This document shows positions 52,364-62,802 of a stretch of 64,000 nt of DNA, piece by piece. How positions within the stretch are numbered: position 1 is the stretch's first letter; each line of letters opens with the position of its first letter. Location of the stretch: contig CAVRYA010000004.1 of the NCBI GenBank assembly GCA_963725315.1, forward strand, positions 248,001-312,000. The letters run 5' to 3'. The DNA comes from JBBRHQ01 sp963725315 (lineage in GTDB: Bacteria; Actinomycetota; Thermoleophilia; Solirubrobacterales; 70-9). The notes under the pieces are model-generated. The model saw only the letters and a list, made by a program, of their open reading frames with translations, was not told where the DNA came from and searched no databases. A program made the translations under genes and the position numbers.

Positions 52364-53438
52364 TTGAACGCTCCCCGCAGATACTCCCCTTGGTTCATTG
52401 CCGCTCTTCTGATGCTTTTCTGCTGCGCCTCTGCGAGTGCCGGGATCCGGGTCCGCGGCAACCAGCTGGTCGCCGGCAAGAGCAGGGGCCACGCGGTAAG
52501 GCTGCTCGGCCTGAATCGCTCCGGGACCGAATACAGTTGCTTCCAGGGATACGGGTTCTTCGACGGGCCCAGTGACCCGGCGAGCATCAGGGTGATGAAG
52601 AGCTGGCGGATCAACGCCGTCCGCCTGCCGCTCGAACGAAGACTGCTGGCTCGGCATCAACGGCGTGCGACCACGCTTCGGGGGCAGGAACTACCGCCGG
52701 GTGATCCACCGCTACGTCCGCCGCCTGCACCGGGCCGGCCTCTACGTGGTCCTCGACATGCACCTGGCCGGCGCCGGCCACCATCTCGCCAACCAGATCC
52801 TCCGCATGCCCGACGCCGACCATGCCCCGGACTTCTGGCGCTCGGTCGCCTCCCACTTCAAGTCTGACCACCGCCTGCTCTTCGACCTCTACAACGAGCC
52901 CCACTACGTGAGCTGGAGGTGCTGGCTGCACGGCTGCTGGGTCCCGGCCTACACCCAGGAGCACGGGCCGGTCGCCTCCTACGAGGCGGCCGGGATGCAG
53001 GAGCTGGTCGACGCGGTGCGCTCCACCGGCGCCCGCCAGCCGCTGATGCTCGGCGGGCTCGATTGGGCCCGCACCCTCGGTGGCTGGCTGGCGCACAGGC
53101 CCCGTGACCCCCTGCACCAGCTGGTCGCCTCCGAGCACAACTACGGGAAGCTCGCCCCCTGCGGGCGGAGGTGCCGCCGCGCGATGGCGAGGACGGCGCG
53201 CCGCGTGCCGGTCGTGATCGGCGAGTTCGGCGAGACCGACTGCCGCCACGGCTACATCGATCGCTTCATGCCCTGGGCCGACCGCCACCGGATCTCGTAC
53301 CTCGGCTGGACCTGGAATGCGACGGCGCCGGGAAGCTGGACCTGCCGGGGCGGTCCCTCGCTGATCAAGGACTTCAAGGGCACCCCGACCAATTTCGGCA
53401 TCGGCTTCCGCGATCACCTGCGCGCGCTCGCCCGCTGA
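52364..53438 (+). CDS. Secreted GH5-family glycoside hydrolase, one frameshift near 52634
   Basis: The signal peptide (FIAALLMLFCCASASA) is followed by a GH5-type (beta/alpha)8 cellulase-like barrel: RLLGLNRSGTEYSCFQGYG, INAVRLPL, YVVLDMHLAG, acid/base Glu in FDLYNEPHYV, EHNYG, nucleophile Glu in GEFGETDC and LGWTWNA. One extra G near 52634 (CTCGAACGAAG for CTCAACGAAG) breaks the frame; corrected, the join reads PLNEDCWLGINGVRPRFGG. The TTG at 52364 has GGAGG upstream. It probably acts on beta-glucans outside the cell. Confidence 0.88.
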
Positions 53439-53506
53439 CCGAAGACCGGCCGCGCCGCGCTTCTGCTTGCCGGCGCGGTCAGCACCTCGCCGGCAGAGGC
53501 ATGTCA

Positions 53507-53521
53507 GGCGGCGAAGCCGCC
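53507..53521. terminator. 6-bp hairpin behind the GH5 gene
   Basis: GGCGGC-GAA-GCCGCC is a perfect stem with a 3-nt loop 68 bases downstream of the GH5 stop. Terminator-like, without a T-run. Confidence 0.45.
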
Positions 53522-53534
53522 GCACGTAGTTCCG

Positions 53535-53550
53535 TCGAGGCCGGCCTCGA
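53535..53550. promoter_or_regulatory. 16-bp perfect palindrome upstream of the TMEM175 gene
   Basis: TCGAGGCCGGCCTCGA is a perfect 16-bp palindrome ending 28 bases before the ATG at 53579. A site for a dimeric repressor is possible. The high GC content raises the chance of coincidence. Confidence 0.35.
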
Positions 53551-53578
53551 AGATCAGGGGGTGGTCCGCCACCGCCGC

Positions 53579-54196
53579 ATGCCCTTGCGACGCCGAGAGG
53601 AGAACGAGATCGAGTTCTCCCGAATCGTCGCCTTCAGCGACGGTGTCTTCGCGATCGCGATCACTCTGCTCGTGCTCCAGATCGAGGTGCCGCAGGGGGT
53701 GACATCGAGCGGCGAGCTATGGCACGAGATCTCCCGCCAGGACGGCGACATCATCGCGTTCGCGATCAGCTTCGCGGTGATCGGCCGCTTCTGGGTCATC
53801 CACCACCGCTTCTTCACCGAGGTCAGGGCCTTCGACGGCCACCTTCTGACCATCAACCTCGTCTATCTCTTCTGGATCGTCGCGATCCCCTTCTCCAGCC
53901 AGGTGCTGGGCGACTACGGGGGAGAGCCGACGGCGGTGATCATCTACGCGGCGAACCTCTCCCTCGCCACGCTGACCAGCGCCCTGATGACGACCTACGC
54001 GGTGCGCGCCGGCCTCACCACCGAGGGACGTTCCGAGGAGATCCGCGCCAACCGCAATGGCGGGCTGTGGGTGTGCGCCGTGTTCGTCGCCTCGATCCCG
54101 GTGGCGGTGATCGCGCCTCACGTCGCCCCGTTCATCTGGCTGGGGCTGTTCTTCGATCCAAGCCATCGGATCGCCCGCTTGGTCGGCGTCGGCTGA
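53579..54196 (+). CDS. TMEM175-family ion channel-like membrane protein, 205 aa
   Basis: A six-helix DUF1211/TMEM175 protein. The pore signature FSDGVFAIAITLLVL is complete in helix 1 (FSRIVAFSDG). Further helices include FAISFAVIGRFWVIHHRFF and INLVYLFWIVAIPFSSQVL. Family members form potassium-permeable tetramers. ATG at 53579; a short upstream extension is possible. It stands alone between the GH5 gene and the convergent thioesterase gene. Confidence 0.88.
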   Translation: MPLRRREENEIEFSRIVAFSDGVFAIAITLLVLQIEVPQGVTSSGELWHEISRQDGDIIAFAISFAVIGRFWVIHHRFFTEVRAFDGHLLTINLVYLFWIVAIPFSSQVLGDYGGEPTAVIIYAANLSLATLTSALMTTYAVRAGLTTEGRSEEIRANRNGGLWVCAVFVASIPVAVIAPHVAPFIWLGLFFDPSHRIARLVGVG

Positions 54197-54209
54197 GCCT
54201 GAGCTCCGC

Positions 54210-54704
54210 TCAGTCGTCGCGGGCGGCGCGGATCTCCTCCCGCTCGGCGAGGCGGTTGGCCCGGCGCAGCTCGGCCTCCTTCTGGCGGCGGACCTCGTCC
54301 GGTGTCTCGGCCCGCAGCTCCGGGACCGGGGTCGGCCGCCCCTGCTCGTCGAGGGCGACCATCGTCAGGTAGGCGGTCGAGGTGTGCTGGGTCTCGCCGG
54401 TGCGGGGGTTCTCGGCCTCGACCCGGACGCCGACCTCCATCGAGGTGCGCCAGGCGGCGTTGACCTTCGCCCGGCAGGTGACGAGCTCGCCGACGTTGAC
54501 CGGGTGCATGAAGGTCATCCGGTCCATCGCCGCGGTGACGATCCGCACCCCGCAGTGGCGCAGGGCGGCGATCCCGGCCGCCTCGTCGCAGAGCTTCATC
54601 ACCATCCCGCCGTGGACGAAGCCGGCCGAGTTGGCGTCGGTGATCGACATCCACCTGACCAGCAGCGACTCCGAGGCCGAGGCGGGGCGGGCCTCGGGGC
54701 TCAT
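54210..54704 (-). CDS. Acyl-CoA thioesterase (YciA/BACH-like hotdog), 164 aa
   Basis: Single hotdog domain: MSITDANSAGFVHGGMVMKLCDEAAGIAAL holds the catalytic N-x-x-G-x-x-H-G-G pattern with the Asp/Glu helix. The second part includes FMHPVNVGELVTCRAKVNAAWRTSMEVGVRVEAEN and TSTAYLTMVALD. It hydrolyses acyl-CoAs, probably medium to long chain. The tail is a charged helix of about 35 residues. ATG at 54704 overlapping the upstream lipoprotein gene (ATGA). Confidence 0.9.
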   Translation of the reverse strand: MSPEARPASASESLLVRWMSITDANSAGFVHGGMVMKLCDEAAGIAALRHCGVRIVTAAMDRMTFMHPVNVGELVTCRAKVNAAWRTSMEVGVRVEAENPRTGETQHTSTAYLTMVALDEQGRPTPVPELRAETPDEVRRQKEAELRRANRLAEREEIRAARDD

Positions 54705-55078
54705 GGCTTCCAGAGGAAGGTGATCGAGCGACCCCGGCGGGCGCAGTTGACGGGCACGCCGCGGGCGGTCCGGACCGAGAGACAGCGATAGCGCCTGACC
54801 GTGCAGGCCGAGCGGGACTCGCTCTTCGCCGGGCGGCAGCGAGGGAAGTTCCAGGAGGACATCACCGCGACGCCGGTCGCACAGCTCACACCGCTCACCC
54901 GCAGAGCTGTCAGAACTCCGGCCGCCGGGCACTTCTTCACCGAGGCGCCGATCGGTCCGCCCGAGCCCCCGGCGCGCTTCAGCGGCTCCGGGGCGCTCGC
55001 CGTCTCGCCCGAGGAGCCGCAGCCCGCGATCAGCGAGACGGCGAGCGCGATCGCGAGTGCGGTGACGGCCGGCTTCAT
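54701..55078 (-). CDS. Small secreted lipoprotein of unknown function, 125 aa
   Basis: The signal sequence ends in lipobox LIAGC (Cys 20). The mature part has a Gly/Ser linker and a domain with five cysteines: KKCPAAGVLTALRVSGVSCATG, RCRPAKSESRSACTVRRYRC, and VNCARRGRSITFLWKP. The pattern recalls small secreted DUFs in actinobacteria, but I do not recognise a family. It overlaps the thioesterase gene by 4 bases and lies 12 bp after the glycosylase gene, so the three may be cotranscribed. Confidence 0.7.
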   Translation of the reverse strand: MKPAVTALAIALAVSLIAGCGSSGETASAPEPLKRAGGSGGPIGASVKKCPAAGVLTALRVSGVSCATGVAVMSSWNFPRCRPAKSESRSACTVRRYRCLSVRTARGVPVNCARRGRSITFLWKP

Positions 55079-55090
55079 CGCTGCGCCACC

Positions 55091-55804
55091 CTACCCGGCG
55101 AGCTGGCGCGCCCGGGCGAAGACCGCGTCCAGCATCTCCTCGGTCAGCTTGCCGGTGAAGGTGTTCTGCTGACTCGGGTGGTAGCAGCCGAGCAGGGAGA
55201 AGCGCCCGGCAACCGCCTCCGCTCCGTGGCCGAAGCGCGGCTTCGGTCTCGGCACCTCGCCGCCGATCGCCCTCACCGCCCGCAGGGTGCCGTCCCAGGC
55301 GAAGCTGCCCAGGGCGACGATCACCCTCGCCTGCATCAGCAGCCCCAGCTCGCGTTCGAGGTAGGGGAGACAGTTGTCGCGCTCGGCGGTGGTCGGCCGG
55401 TTCTGCGGCGGCGGGCAGCGGTTGACGGCGGTGACGTAGGCGCCGCGCAGCCGCAGTCCGTCGCCGCGGCGCTCGGAGACCGGCTGGCTGGCATAGCCGG
55501 CGCGGTGCATCGCCGCGAACAGCCAGTCGCCGGAGCGATCGCCGGTGAAGAAGCGCCCGGTGCGGTTCCCCCCGTGCGCCGCGGGCGCCAGGCCGACGAC
55601 CAGGACCCCGGCATCGGGGTCGCCGAAGCCGTCCAGCGGCTTTCCCCAGTATTCCTCTCCCGCGAAGCGCCGGGGCGGCTCGGCGGCGCATCGCTCGCGC
55701 CACTCGACCAGCCGGGTGCAGCGGCGGCACCCGTGCACCTCGGCGGCGAGCGCCCGCAGCCCGCTGAGCCTCTCCGGCTCGGATGTCGGCGATGATCCGC
55801 TCAT
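55091..55804 (-). CDS. Uracil-DNA glycosylase, family 5-like (UDGb), 237 aa
   Basis: Removes uracil and other deaminated bases from DNA. The iron-sulfur ligands are represented by HGCRRCTRLVEWR near the N-terminus and later C residues (AVNRCPPPQN, DNCLPYL). The catalytic motif is GLAPAAHGGNRTGRFFTGD, lacking the Asp of family 1, which points to family 5 (UDGb). The C-terminal motif is CYHPSQQNTFTGKLT. ATG at 55804 with GGGAGG upstream. The start codon shares bases with the divergent ferritin-like gene. Confidence 0.92.
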   Translation of the reverse strand: MSGSSPTSEPERLSGLRALAAEVHGCRRCTRLVEWRERCAAEPPRRFAGEEYWGKPLDGFGDPDAGVLVVGLAPAAHGGNRTGRFFTGDRSGDWLFAAMHRAGYASQPVSERRGDGLRLRGAYVTAVNRCPPPQNRPTTAERDNCLPYLERELGLLMQARVIVALGSFAWDGTLRAVRAIGGEVPRPKPRFGHGAEAVAGRFSLLGCYHPSQQNTFTGKLTEEMLDAVFARARQLAG

Positions 55805-56441
55805 GTCGTCACCTCCCTGGCCTGGCCGGAAGGATGCCGGGCGGATCATCCGGGAACCGCGCTCACGCCGTGGCTTCCTCACCGGCGCCGGTCTCGCCCT
55901 CGGCAGCGCCTCGGGCGTCTTCCTCGCCGCCTGCGGGGGTGGAGACGGCGCGGGTGCCGGCGGCGAGCAGGAGCGCGACGTCGCCATCCTCGACCACGCC
56001 CTCGCCCTGGAGCTGACGGCGATAGCCGCCTACCGGCGAGCGGCGGAGCCGCTTGGTGGAGAGGCACTGGAGGTCTTCGAGGCCTTCCTGATCCAGGAGC
56101 AGGAGCACGCCGACGCGTTGACCAAGGCGATCAAGCAGCTTGGCGGGACGGCCAGCGCCGACCGGGCGCGGCTCGACTACCCCGACCTGGGGAGCCGGCG
56201 CCAGGCCCTCGCCTTCGCCGCCGACCTCGAGAACGTCCTGATCGCCGCCTACCTCGCCGCCGTCCAGGGGCTCTCGGCCAGCAACCTGCGCGCGATCGCC
56301 GGGGAGATCGCCTCGGTCGAGGCTGGGCACCTCGCCGTGATCTCCGGCGAGCTCGGCCGCCCCCAGGCCCCCGACGCCTTCGTCAGTGGCGATCCCGGCG
56401 CGCTCTCGGGGGCCGGCCTCGACGGCGCCGCGATCGGATGA
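55803..56441 (+). CDS. Tat-exported ferritin-like lipoprotein 1, 212 aa
   Basis: The N-terminus has a twin-arginine signal (EPRSRRGFLTGAGLALGS) ending in lipobox LAAC. The mature domain (about 55-190) is a four-helix ferritin-like bundle: LDHALALELTAIAAYRRAAEPL, then FLIQEQEHADALTKAIKQLGG, then ADLENVLIAAYLAAV, then SVEAGHLAVISGELG; each helix pair supplies Glu/His residues able to bind two metals. Its role may be iron or manganese storage or oxidase activity outside the membrane. The ATG at 55803 overlaps the start codon of the divergent glycosylase gene. Confidence 0.85.
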   Translation: MSSPPWPGRKDAGRIIREPRSRRGFLTGAGLALGSASGVFLAACGGGDGAGAGGEQERDVAILDHALALELTAIAAYRRAAEPLGGEALEVFEAFLIQEQEHADALTKAIKQLGGTASADRARLDYPDLGSRRQALAFAADLENVLIAAYLAAVQGLSASNLRAIAGEIASVEAGHLAVISGELGRPQAPDAFVSGDPGALSGAGLDGAAIG

Positions 56442-57082
56442 ACCGGCCGGGCGCCTCCGGGGTCGAGGAGCGGGTGGCCGCCAACGGCGCCGGCGAGGGA
56501 ACCCGTCGCGACGTGGTGCGTCGCGGCGCGGTCGGAGCGGGCGCCGTCCTTGCGGGCGGCGCGCTGAGCTCGGCGCTGCGGGCTGCGGCCGCCTCTGCCG
56601 ACAGCGAGGACGACGCCGCGATCCTCGAAACCGCGATCGCCGCCGAGCAGGCCACGCTGCTCGCCTACTCGACCGGGTATGAGAGCGGACTGCTGGAGAT
56701 GCCGTTCGCCGCGGTCGCGAGGCTGTTCGGCGAGCAGGAGCGCGAGCACATCGCGGCGCTCGCAGGGTCGTTGAGAGCTCTGGGCGGGACGATGCCTGAG
56801 CCTCCCACGGTGACGGAGGTGGAGGGCCTGGACGCGGTGCGAAGCCAGACGGACTTCCTCGAGCTCGCGATCGGGCTCGAGAACACCGCCGTCGCCGCCT
56901 ACGGTGAGGCGCAGCGCAAGCTGGAGTCCCCCGGGTTGCTCAAGCTCACCACCGAGATCTGCTCCAGCGAGGGCCAGCACCTCGTCGTCCTGCGCCAGGC
57001 GCTCGGCGCGGGAGCCGCCGACGCGGTTCCCGCCGCCTTCGAGGCGGGGATCTCACCGCCCCCTGAACCGAGGGCGGGCTGA
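56438..57082 (+). CDS. Tat-exported ferritin-like protein 2, 214 aa
   Basis: Paralogue of the preceding gene, coupled by an ATGA overlap. A twin-arginine-type signal (TRRDVVRRGAVGAGAVLAGG) is followed by a ferritin-like bundle: LETAIAAEQATLLAYSTGYE, then LFGEQEREHIAALAGSLRALGG, then LAIGLENTAVAAYGEAQRKL, then SSEGQHLVVLRQALG. There is no lipobox, so unlike the first it would be released or held by its signal. The pair likely forms a heteromer (inference). Confidence 0.85.
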   Translation: MNRPGASGVEERVAANGAGEGTRRDVVRRGAVGAGAVLAGGALSSALRAAAASADSEDDAAILETAIAAEQATLLAYSTGYESGLLEMPFAAVARLFGEQEREHIAALAGSLRALGGTMPEPPTVTEVEGLDAVRSQTDFLELAIGLENTAVAAYGEAQRKLESPGLLKLTTEICSSEGQHLVVLRQALGAGAADAVPAAFEAGISPPPEPRAG

Positions 57083-57195
57083 AGGGTTTCGGTGATGCGG
57101 ACTGAACTACCGGAACAGGTCACCGGGCGCAGCCGCCCTCCGGCGGGCCCGAGGCACGGTACGGTGTCTGGCCCAGTCAGCGAAAGGACCTGATC

Positions 57196-57378
57196 GTGAT
57201 GCCCAACATCGGACCGATGGAAGTGCTGGTCGTCCTGATCGTCGCCCTGCTCGTACTCGGCCCGAAGAAGCTGCCGGACGTGGGCCGATCTCTCGGCAAG
57301 GGGATCCGCGGCTTCAAGGACACCGTCACCGGCGCCGACCCAACCGCGATCCGGGACTCGGACGAGCGCGAGTCCTGA
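57196..57378 (+). CDS. tatA: Sec-independent protein translocase TatA, 60 aa
   Basis: Twin-arginine translocase pore-forming subunit: a short N-terminal helix (IGPMEVLVVLIVALLVLG), the hinge PKKLP, and the amphipathic helix DVGRSLGKGIRGFKDTV, all typical of TatA/E. AAAGGA precedes the GTG at 57196 (an ATG follows at once). It stands right after two Tat substrates. Confidence 0.93.
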   Translation: MMPNIGPMEVLVVLIVALLVLGPKKLPDVGRSLGKGIRGFKDTVTGADPTAIRDSDERES

Positions 57379-57421
57379 GAGGCGGTTCGCCGTGTTCGGG
57401 GCATAAGGGGAGAGAGCTCCG

Positions 57422-59824
57422 GTGACCGGTCCCCTCTACGCCGTCGGGCGCTTCTGCTCGCGGCACCACTACCCGGTGATCGCCATGTGGGTGATCGCCG
57501 CGGTGGTTCTGGTCCTGGTCGGACAGGCCTCGGGTGACAAGACCAACGACAACCTGACCCTTCCCGGCACCGGCTCGACCAAGGCCACCAACCTGCTCGA
57601 GGACAAGCTCCCCCAGCAGGCCTACGGCAGCAACCCCTTGGTGATCGAGTCCCACGGCGCCAAGCTCTCCAGCGCCGCCTACAGCAAGGCCGTTTCATCC
57701 ACGGTCGCGAAGCTGAACAAGATCCCGATCGTGACCAGCGCGATCAGCCCCCTCTCCTCGCAGGGGTCGGACTTCCTCTCCAAGGACGGTCGCATCGGCT
57801 ACATACCGGTGACGCTCAGCGTCGGCCCGGGCGACCTGACCGAGGAGCAGGCGCAGCGGGTCCTCGACGCCGGCGACCCGGCGGTGGCCGCCGGCCTCGA
57901 CGTCTCCGTCGGCGGCTACGTCGGCCAGCAGCTCTCCAAGCCATCCACCGAGATCAGCGAGGCGATCGGCCTCGACCGCCGCGGTGATCATCCTGCTGTT
58001 CGCTTTCGGCACGGTGACGGCGATGGCGATGCCGATCCTCAGCGCCGTCCTCGGCCTGGCCTGCGCGCTCTCGATCATCCGCCTGCTGGAGAACGTGATC
58101 GAGGTCCCCAGCACGGCCTCCACCCTGGCGACGATGATCGGCCTCGGGGTCGGGATCGACTACGCGCTGTTCATCGTCACCCGCCACAAGCTCCAGCTCA
58201 GGGACGGGATGGAGGTGATGGAGTCGGTGGCGCGGGCGACCGCGACGGCGGGCGGGGCCGTGGTCTTCGCCGGCTTCACGGTGATCATCGCGCTCTGCTC
58301 GCTGTTCGTCGCCGGGATCCCGCTGGTCACCGCACTCGGCCTCACCGCCGCCGTCGCGGTGGTCGTCGCGGTGCTGGCGGCGGCGACCCTGCTGCCGGCG
58401 ATGCTGGGAGCGCTGGGACCGCACATCAACTCGCTGCGGGTGCAGCTCGGGGAAGACGCATCCCGACGACAAGCAGCCCCACGGCTGGGAGCGCTGGGCC
58501 CGACGGGTCGCCGGCAGGCCCCTGCCGGCGGCGATCGTCGCGGGGCTGATCCTGGTCGTCCTCGCGCTGCCGATCCGCGACCTCGAATTGGGCCAGCAGG
58601 ACAACAGCGTGCAGCCGAAATCCACCACCGCTCGCCAGAACTACGACGGCCTCAGCCGAGGGCTTCGGGGCCGGGCTACAACGGCCCGCTGCTGGTCGCC
58701 GTGGAGTTCGGGACGCCGGCAAAGCCGGACCAGAAGAACATCGACAAGGTCAACTCCTCCCAGAAGCAGCTCGACGCGCAGAAGCAGCAGATCGCCGCCG
58801 AGGAGGAGGCGGCGGGAGTGCCGCCCGACCAAGCCCAGCAGGACGCCGACCAGAAGACTGCCGCCCAGCAGCAGAAGCTCGACCAGCAGCGCAAGCAGGC
58901 GGAGGACCCGGCAACCGATCCGCAGCTGACCACCCTTCAGAAGGACATCTCCAAGGCGCCCGACGTGAAGGCGGTCTCGGCGGCGAGCCTCGACAAGAAG
59001 GGGACCGCCGCCGTCTTCAGCGTCGTCTCCGACTCCTCACCCTCGGCCGACGCAACCGTCGACCTGGTCAACAACCTGCGCGACTCGGTGATCCCGAAGG
59101 CGCTGAAGGGCACCGACCTGACCGCCTACGTCGGCGGTCAGACGGCCGGCTACATCGACCTCGCCAACGAGATCTCGGACCAGCTGCCGCTGATGATCCT
59201 GATCGTCGTCGGCCTCAGCTTCATCGTCCTCTTCCTCGCCTTCCGCTCGATCCTCGTGCCGCTGAAGGCGGCCTTCATGAACCTGCTCTCGGTCGCCGCC
59301 GCCTACGGGGTCGTCACCGCCGTCTTCCAGAAGGGGTGGGGCGCATCGCTGATCGGCCTCGACCACTCGATCCCGATCGTCAGCTACGTGCCGCTGCTGA
59401 TGTTCGCGATCCTCTTCGGGCTCTCGATGGACTACGAGGTCTTCCTGATGACGCAGATCCGCGAGCACTTCTCGGAGCACGGGCGACGCCAAGCGGGCGG
59501 TGATCGAGGGACTCGCCAACACCGGCCGGGTGATCACCTCGGCGGCGCTGATCATGGTCTTCGTGTTCTCGAGCTTCGTGCTCAACGGCAACCCGGTGGT
59601 CAAGGAGTTCGGGGTCGGCCTCGCGGTGGCGATCGCGATAGACGCGACCATCGTCCGCTGCCTGCTGGTGCCGGCGCTGATGGTCCTGATGAGCGAGCGC
59701 GCCTGGTGGCTGCCCCCGGCGGTTGGATCGCGTCCTCCCCAACCTGAACATCGAGGGGGGCGAGTACTTCGAGCGGCGCGACGCCGCAGCCGGCAGGGAG
59801 GCGCAGCCGGCGGCGAAGACTTGA
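57422..59824 (+). CDS. MMPL/RND-family exporter, broken by about five frameshifts
   Basis: A large membrane exporter of the MMPL class. Visible are an N-terminal helix (YPVIAMWVIAAVVLVLVG), a first extracytoplasmic domain, a TM block with the proton-relay motif LGVGIDYALFIVTRHKLQLRDG, a second domain with a Gln-rich coiled coil (QLDAQKQQIAAEEEAAG), and a second TM block with FGLSMDYEVFLMTQIREHF and IDATIVRCLLVPALM. The frame changes near 57975, 58455, 58665, 59485 and 59720. Corrected length is about 800 residues, ending GREAQPAAKT. Such proteins export lipids or drugs; cargo unknown. Confidence 0.85.
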
Positions 59825-59840
59825 GGCGCGGAGGTCCTGG

Positions 59841-60497
59841 GTGTTCCCGCTCAACATCCCCAACGTCCTCACCCTGCTGCGCATCATCGCGGTGCCGGTG
59901 GTCGTCGTGGCGCTGCTCGGGGAGACGCCCAACGGGGACGCTCTCGCCGCCGGCGTCTTCGCCCTGGCAGCGCTGACCGACGGGCTGGACGGCTACATCG
60001 CCCGCTCGCGCGGGTCGGTCACGACCTTCGGCAAGCTGATGGACCCGGTTGCCGACAAGCTGCTGATCACCGCGGCCCTGGTCTCGCTGGTCTCGCTCGG
60101 GCGCCTCGCCGCCTGGGTGGCGATGGTGATCATCGCCCGTGAGTTCGCGGTCACCGCGCTGCGCGCCGTCGCCGTCGAGCGGGGCCTGGTCATCTCGGCG
60201 AGCTGGATGGGAAAGGTGAAGACGGTGCTGCAGATCGCCGCGGTCTTCGCCCTGATCGCCTTCGACCCCTCGCCGCTGTGGGTGGACGTCCTCGTCTACC
60301 TCGCCGTCGCCGCCACCCTGATCAGCGGCTTCGACTACTTCTTCGGCGTGCGCAAGCGCCTGGAGGCGAGCGCGAAGCGAGCGCGCGGCGCCGAGGACGC
60401 GAGGCCGCGGGAGCCGCGGCGCGTCAGGGCGCTGAGCCTCCGGCGGCGGGCGGAAGGCGCGTCGAGCCACTCGCGCATCGTCAGGTGGTGCTCCTGA
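59841..60497 (+). CDS. pgsA: CDP-diacylglycerol--glycerol-3-phosphate 3-phosphatidyltransferase, 218 aa as read
   Basis: PgsA makes phosphatidylglycerol-phosphate. The CDP-alcohol phosphatidyltransferase motif is complete: TDGLDGYIARSRGSVTTFGKLMDPVADK (D-G-x2-A-R-x8-G-x3-D-x3-D). Five to six helices follow. The family normally ends near FFGVRKR (about residue 172); the last 45 Arg-rich residues run into the convergent folE2 gene and are probably an artefact of a frame error. GTG at 59841 with GGAGG upstream. Confidence 0.9.
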   Translation: MFPLNIPNVLTLLRIIAVPVVVVALLGETPNGDALAAGVFALAALTDGLDGYIARSRGSVTTFGKLMDPVADKLLITAALVSLVSLGRLAAWVAMVIIAREFAVTALRAVAVERGLVISASWMGKVKTVLQIAAVFALIAFDPSPLWVDVLVYLAVAATLISGFDYFFGVRKRLEASAKRARGAEDARPREPRRVRALSLRRRAEGASSHSRIVRWCS

Positions 60498-61456
60498 GTG
60501 CTCGCCGTCCGCGAGCTCCCGGCGCAGGTCCTCGAGCGCGCCGTAGCGCTCGGCGACGACGTTGTGGCGGTGGATCGTCTCCAGGTTCTCCTGGCGGGCC
60601 ATCACGAAGGCGGCGGGATCGAGGTCGGGGTGGGCCTCGATCACGCGGCGGATCATCTCGCGGACGCAGTCCTCGACGAAGCGGGGTTGGGAGTGCGCCT
60701 GCATCACCACCGCCAGCTCGTCCGGGCGCTTCATCAGCTCGTAGATCTCCGAGCTCATCGACTGCTCGACGATCCGCAGCAGCTCGCGGGCGTCGATGTC
60801 GGCCTCGCAGCCCTCGGGGCAGCCGACCCAGAGGGTGCCGATGCCACGCTGGTTGTGGGTGGCGATCGGGACGGCCTCGACGATCTCGGAGACCTGCTCG
60901 GGGTCGTAGCCGCGCTCGGCGAGGCGCTCGCGGGCGACGCCGGCGACCATCTCCTGGGCGCATGGGCAGGCGGTCATGCCCTGGGCCTGGACGCCGGTCA
61001 GGGTGCGGGTGCCGCGCTGCGAGGAGACCGCGGTGCCGTAGAGGGTGTAGATCTCCTGGGTCTCCTGGCCGGAGACCGGCGCGGGGACCGTCTCGGGGTA
61101 GCGGGCGGCCACCGAGACCTCCGAGCGCAGGCCGCGCTGGCTCTCCCGGACCCGCTCGGCGATGTGGGCGGCGAGGTGTCTCGGCGTGGAAGGGGGCCTC
61201 GCTGAGGACGACCTCGTCGATCGCCTCGCCGACCACCTCCTCGAAGCGCGACATGTGCACCCCGGCCTGTTGGGGGTTGAGGTCGACGAAGCACTCGATC
61301 TCGGCGAAGTAGAGGTGCTCGGTGCCGTTGACCTTGACCCGGATGACCTTCTCGACCCCGGTGACGCCGACCCGCGAGAGGCTGACCTCGGTGGCCGGGG
61401 TCGAGGCCTGGACATCGGTGGACGCTCACCGAGAGGGTCGGCGTCTGCGGAGTCAT
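60481..61456 (-). CDS. folE2: GTP cyclohydrolase FolE2 (type IB), two frameshifts and uncertain 3' end
   Basis: This metal-dependent, zinc-independent-capable GTP cyclohydrolase makes 7,8-dihydroneopterin triphosphate for folate or, in some bacteria, queuosine. After correction: TPTLSVSVHDVQAST, then HLYFAEIECFVDL, then MSRFEEVVGEAIDEV, then TLTGVQAQGMTACPCAQEMV (catalytic cysteine), EAVPIATHNQRGIGTLWVG and HPDLDPAAFVMARQENLETIHRHNVVAE. Extra bases near 61417 and 61186 break the frame. The stop is unclear: one frame ends at 60481, another reads HHLTMREWLD, typical of the family's end. Confidence 0.85.
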
Positions 61457-61539
61457 CGCATCCAGAAGATTAGGCAACAGCCCACCGGCGGTGGCCGGGT
61501 CGCCCGGCCAGGTGCGCGGATTGGTCTGCAATCCAGGCC

Positions 61540-61567
61540 TTTTTGCTTTCTGCGTGGCCCGTATACT
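61540..61567 (+). promoter_or_regulatory. Possible promoter of the principal sigma factor gene
   Basis: TATACT at 61562-61567 is an excellent -10, identical to that of the other sigma gene. The -35 is weak (TTTTTG at 61540-61545, 16-bp spacing). The leader to the coding start would be about 60 nt. Confidence 0.5.
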
Positions 61568-61632
61568 CCGCCGCGAGCCGGAGGTGAGGAGCCGACTCCG
61601 CGTAAGCGCAGAAGTGCGCGGGAGGCAGAGAG

Positions 61633-62773
<1,141 letters not shown>

Positions 62774-62802
62774 GGCGGCCCGGGGCGATCCGGGACGGCT
62801 AG

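Noticed and set aside
51704..53438. Integrated element at tRNA-Thr
   Set aside because: No integrase, no repeated 3' tRNA end and no change in base composition beside the tRNA.
59037..60480. Very long minus-strand frame continuing from folE2 beneath pgsA and MMPL
   Set aside because: Downstream of the folE2 domain the translation is repetitive His/Asp/Arg-rich shadow of the plus-strand genes with no family features.
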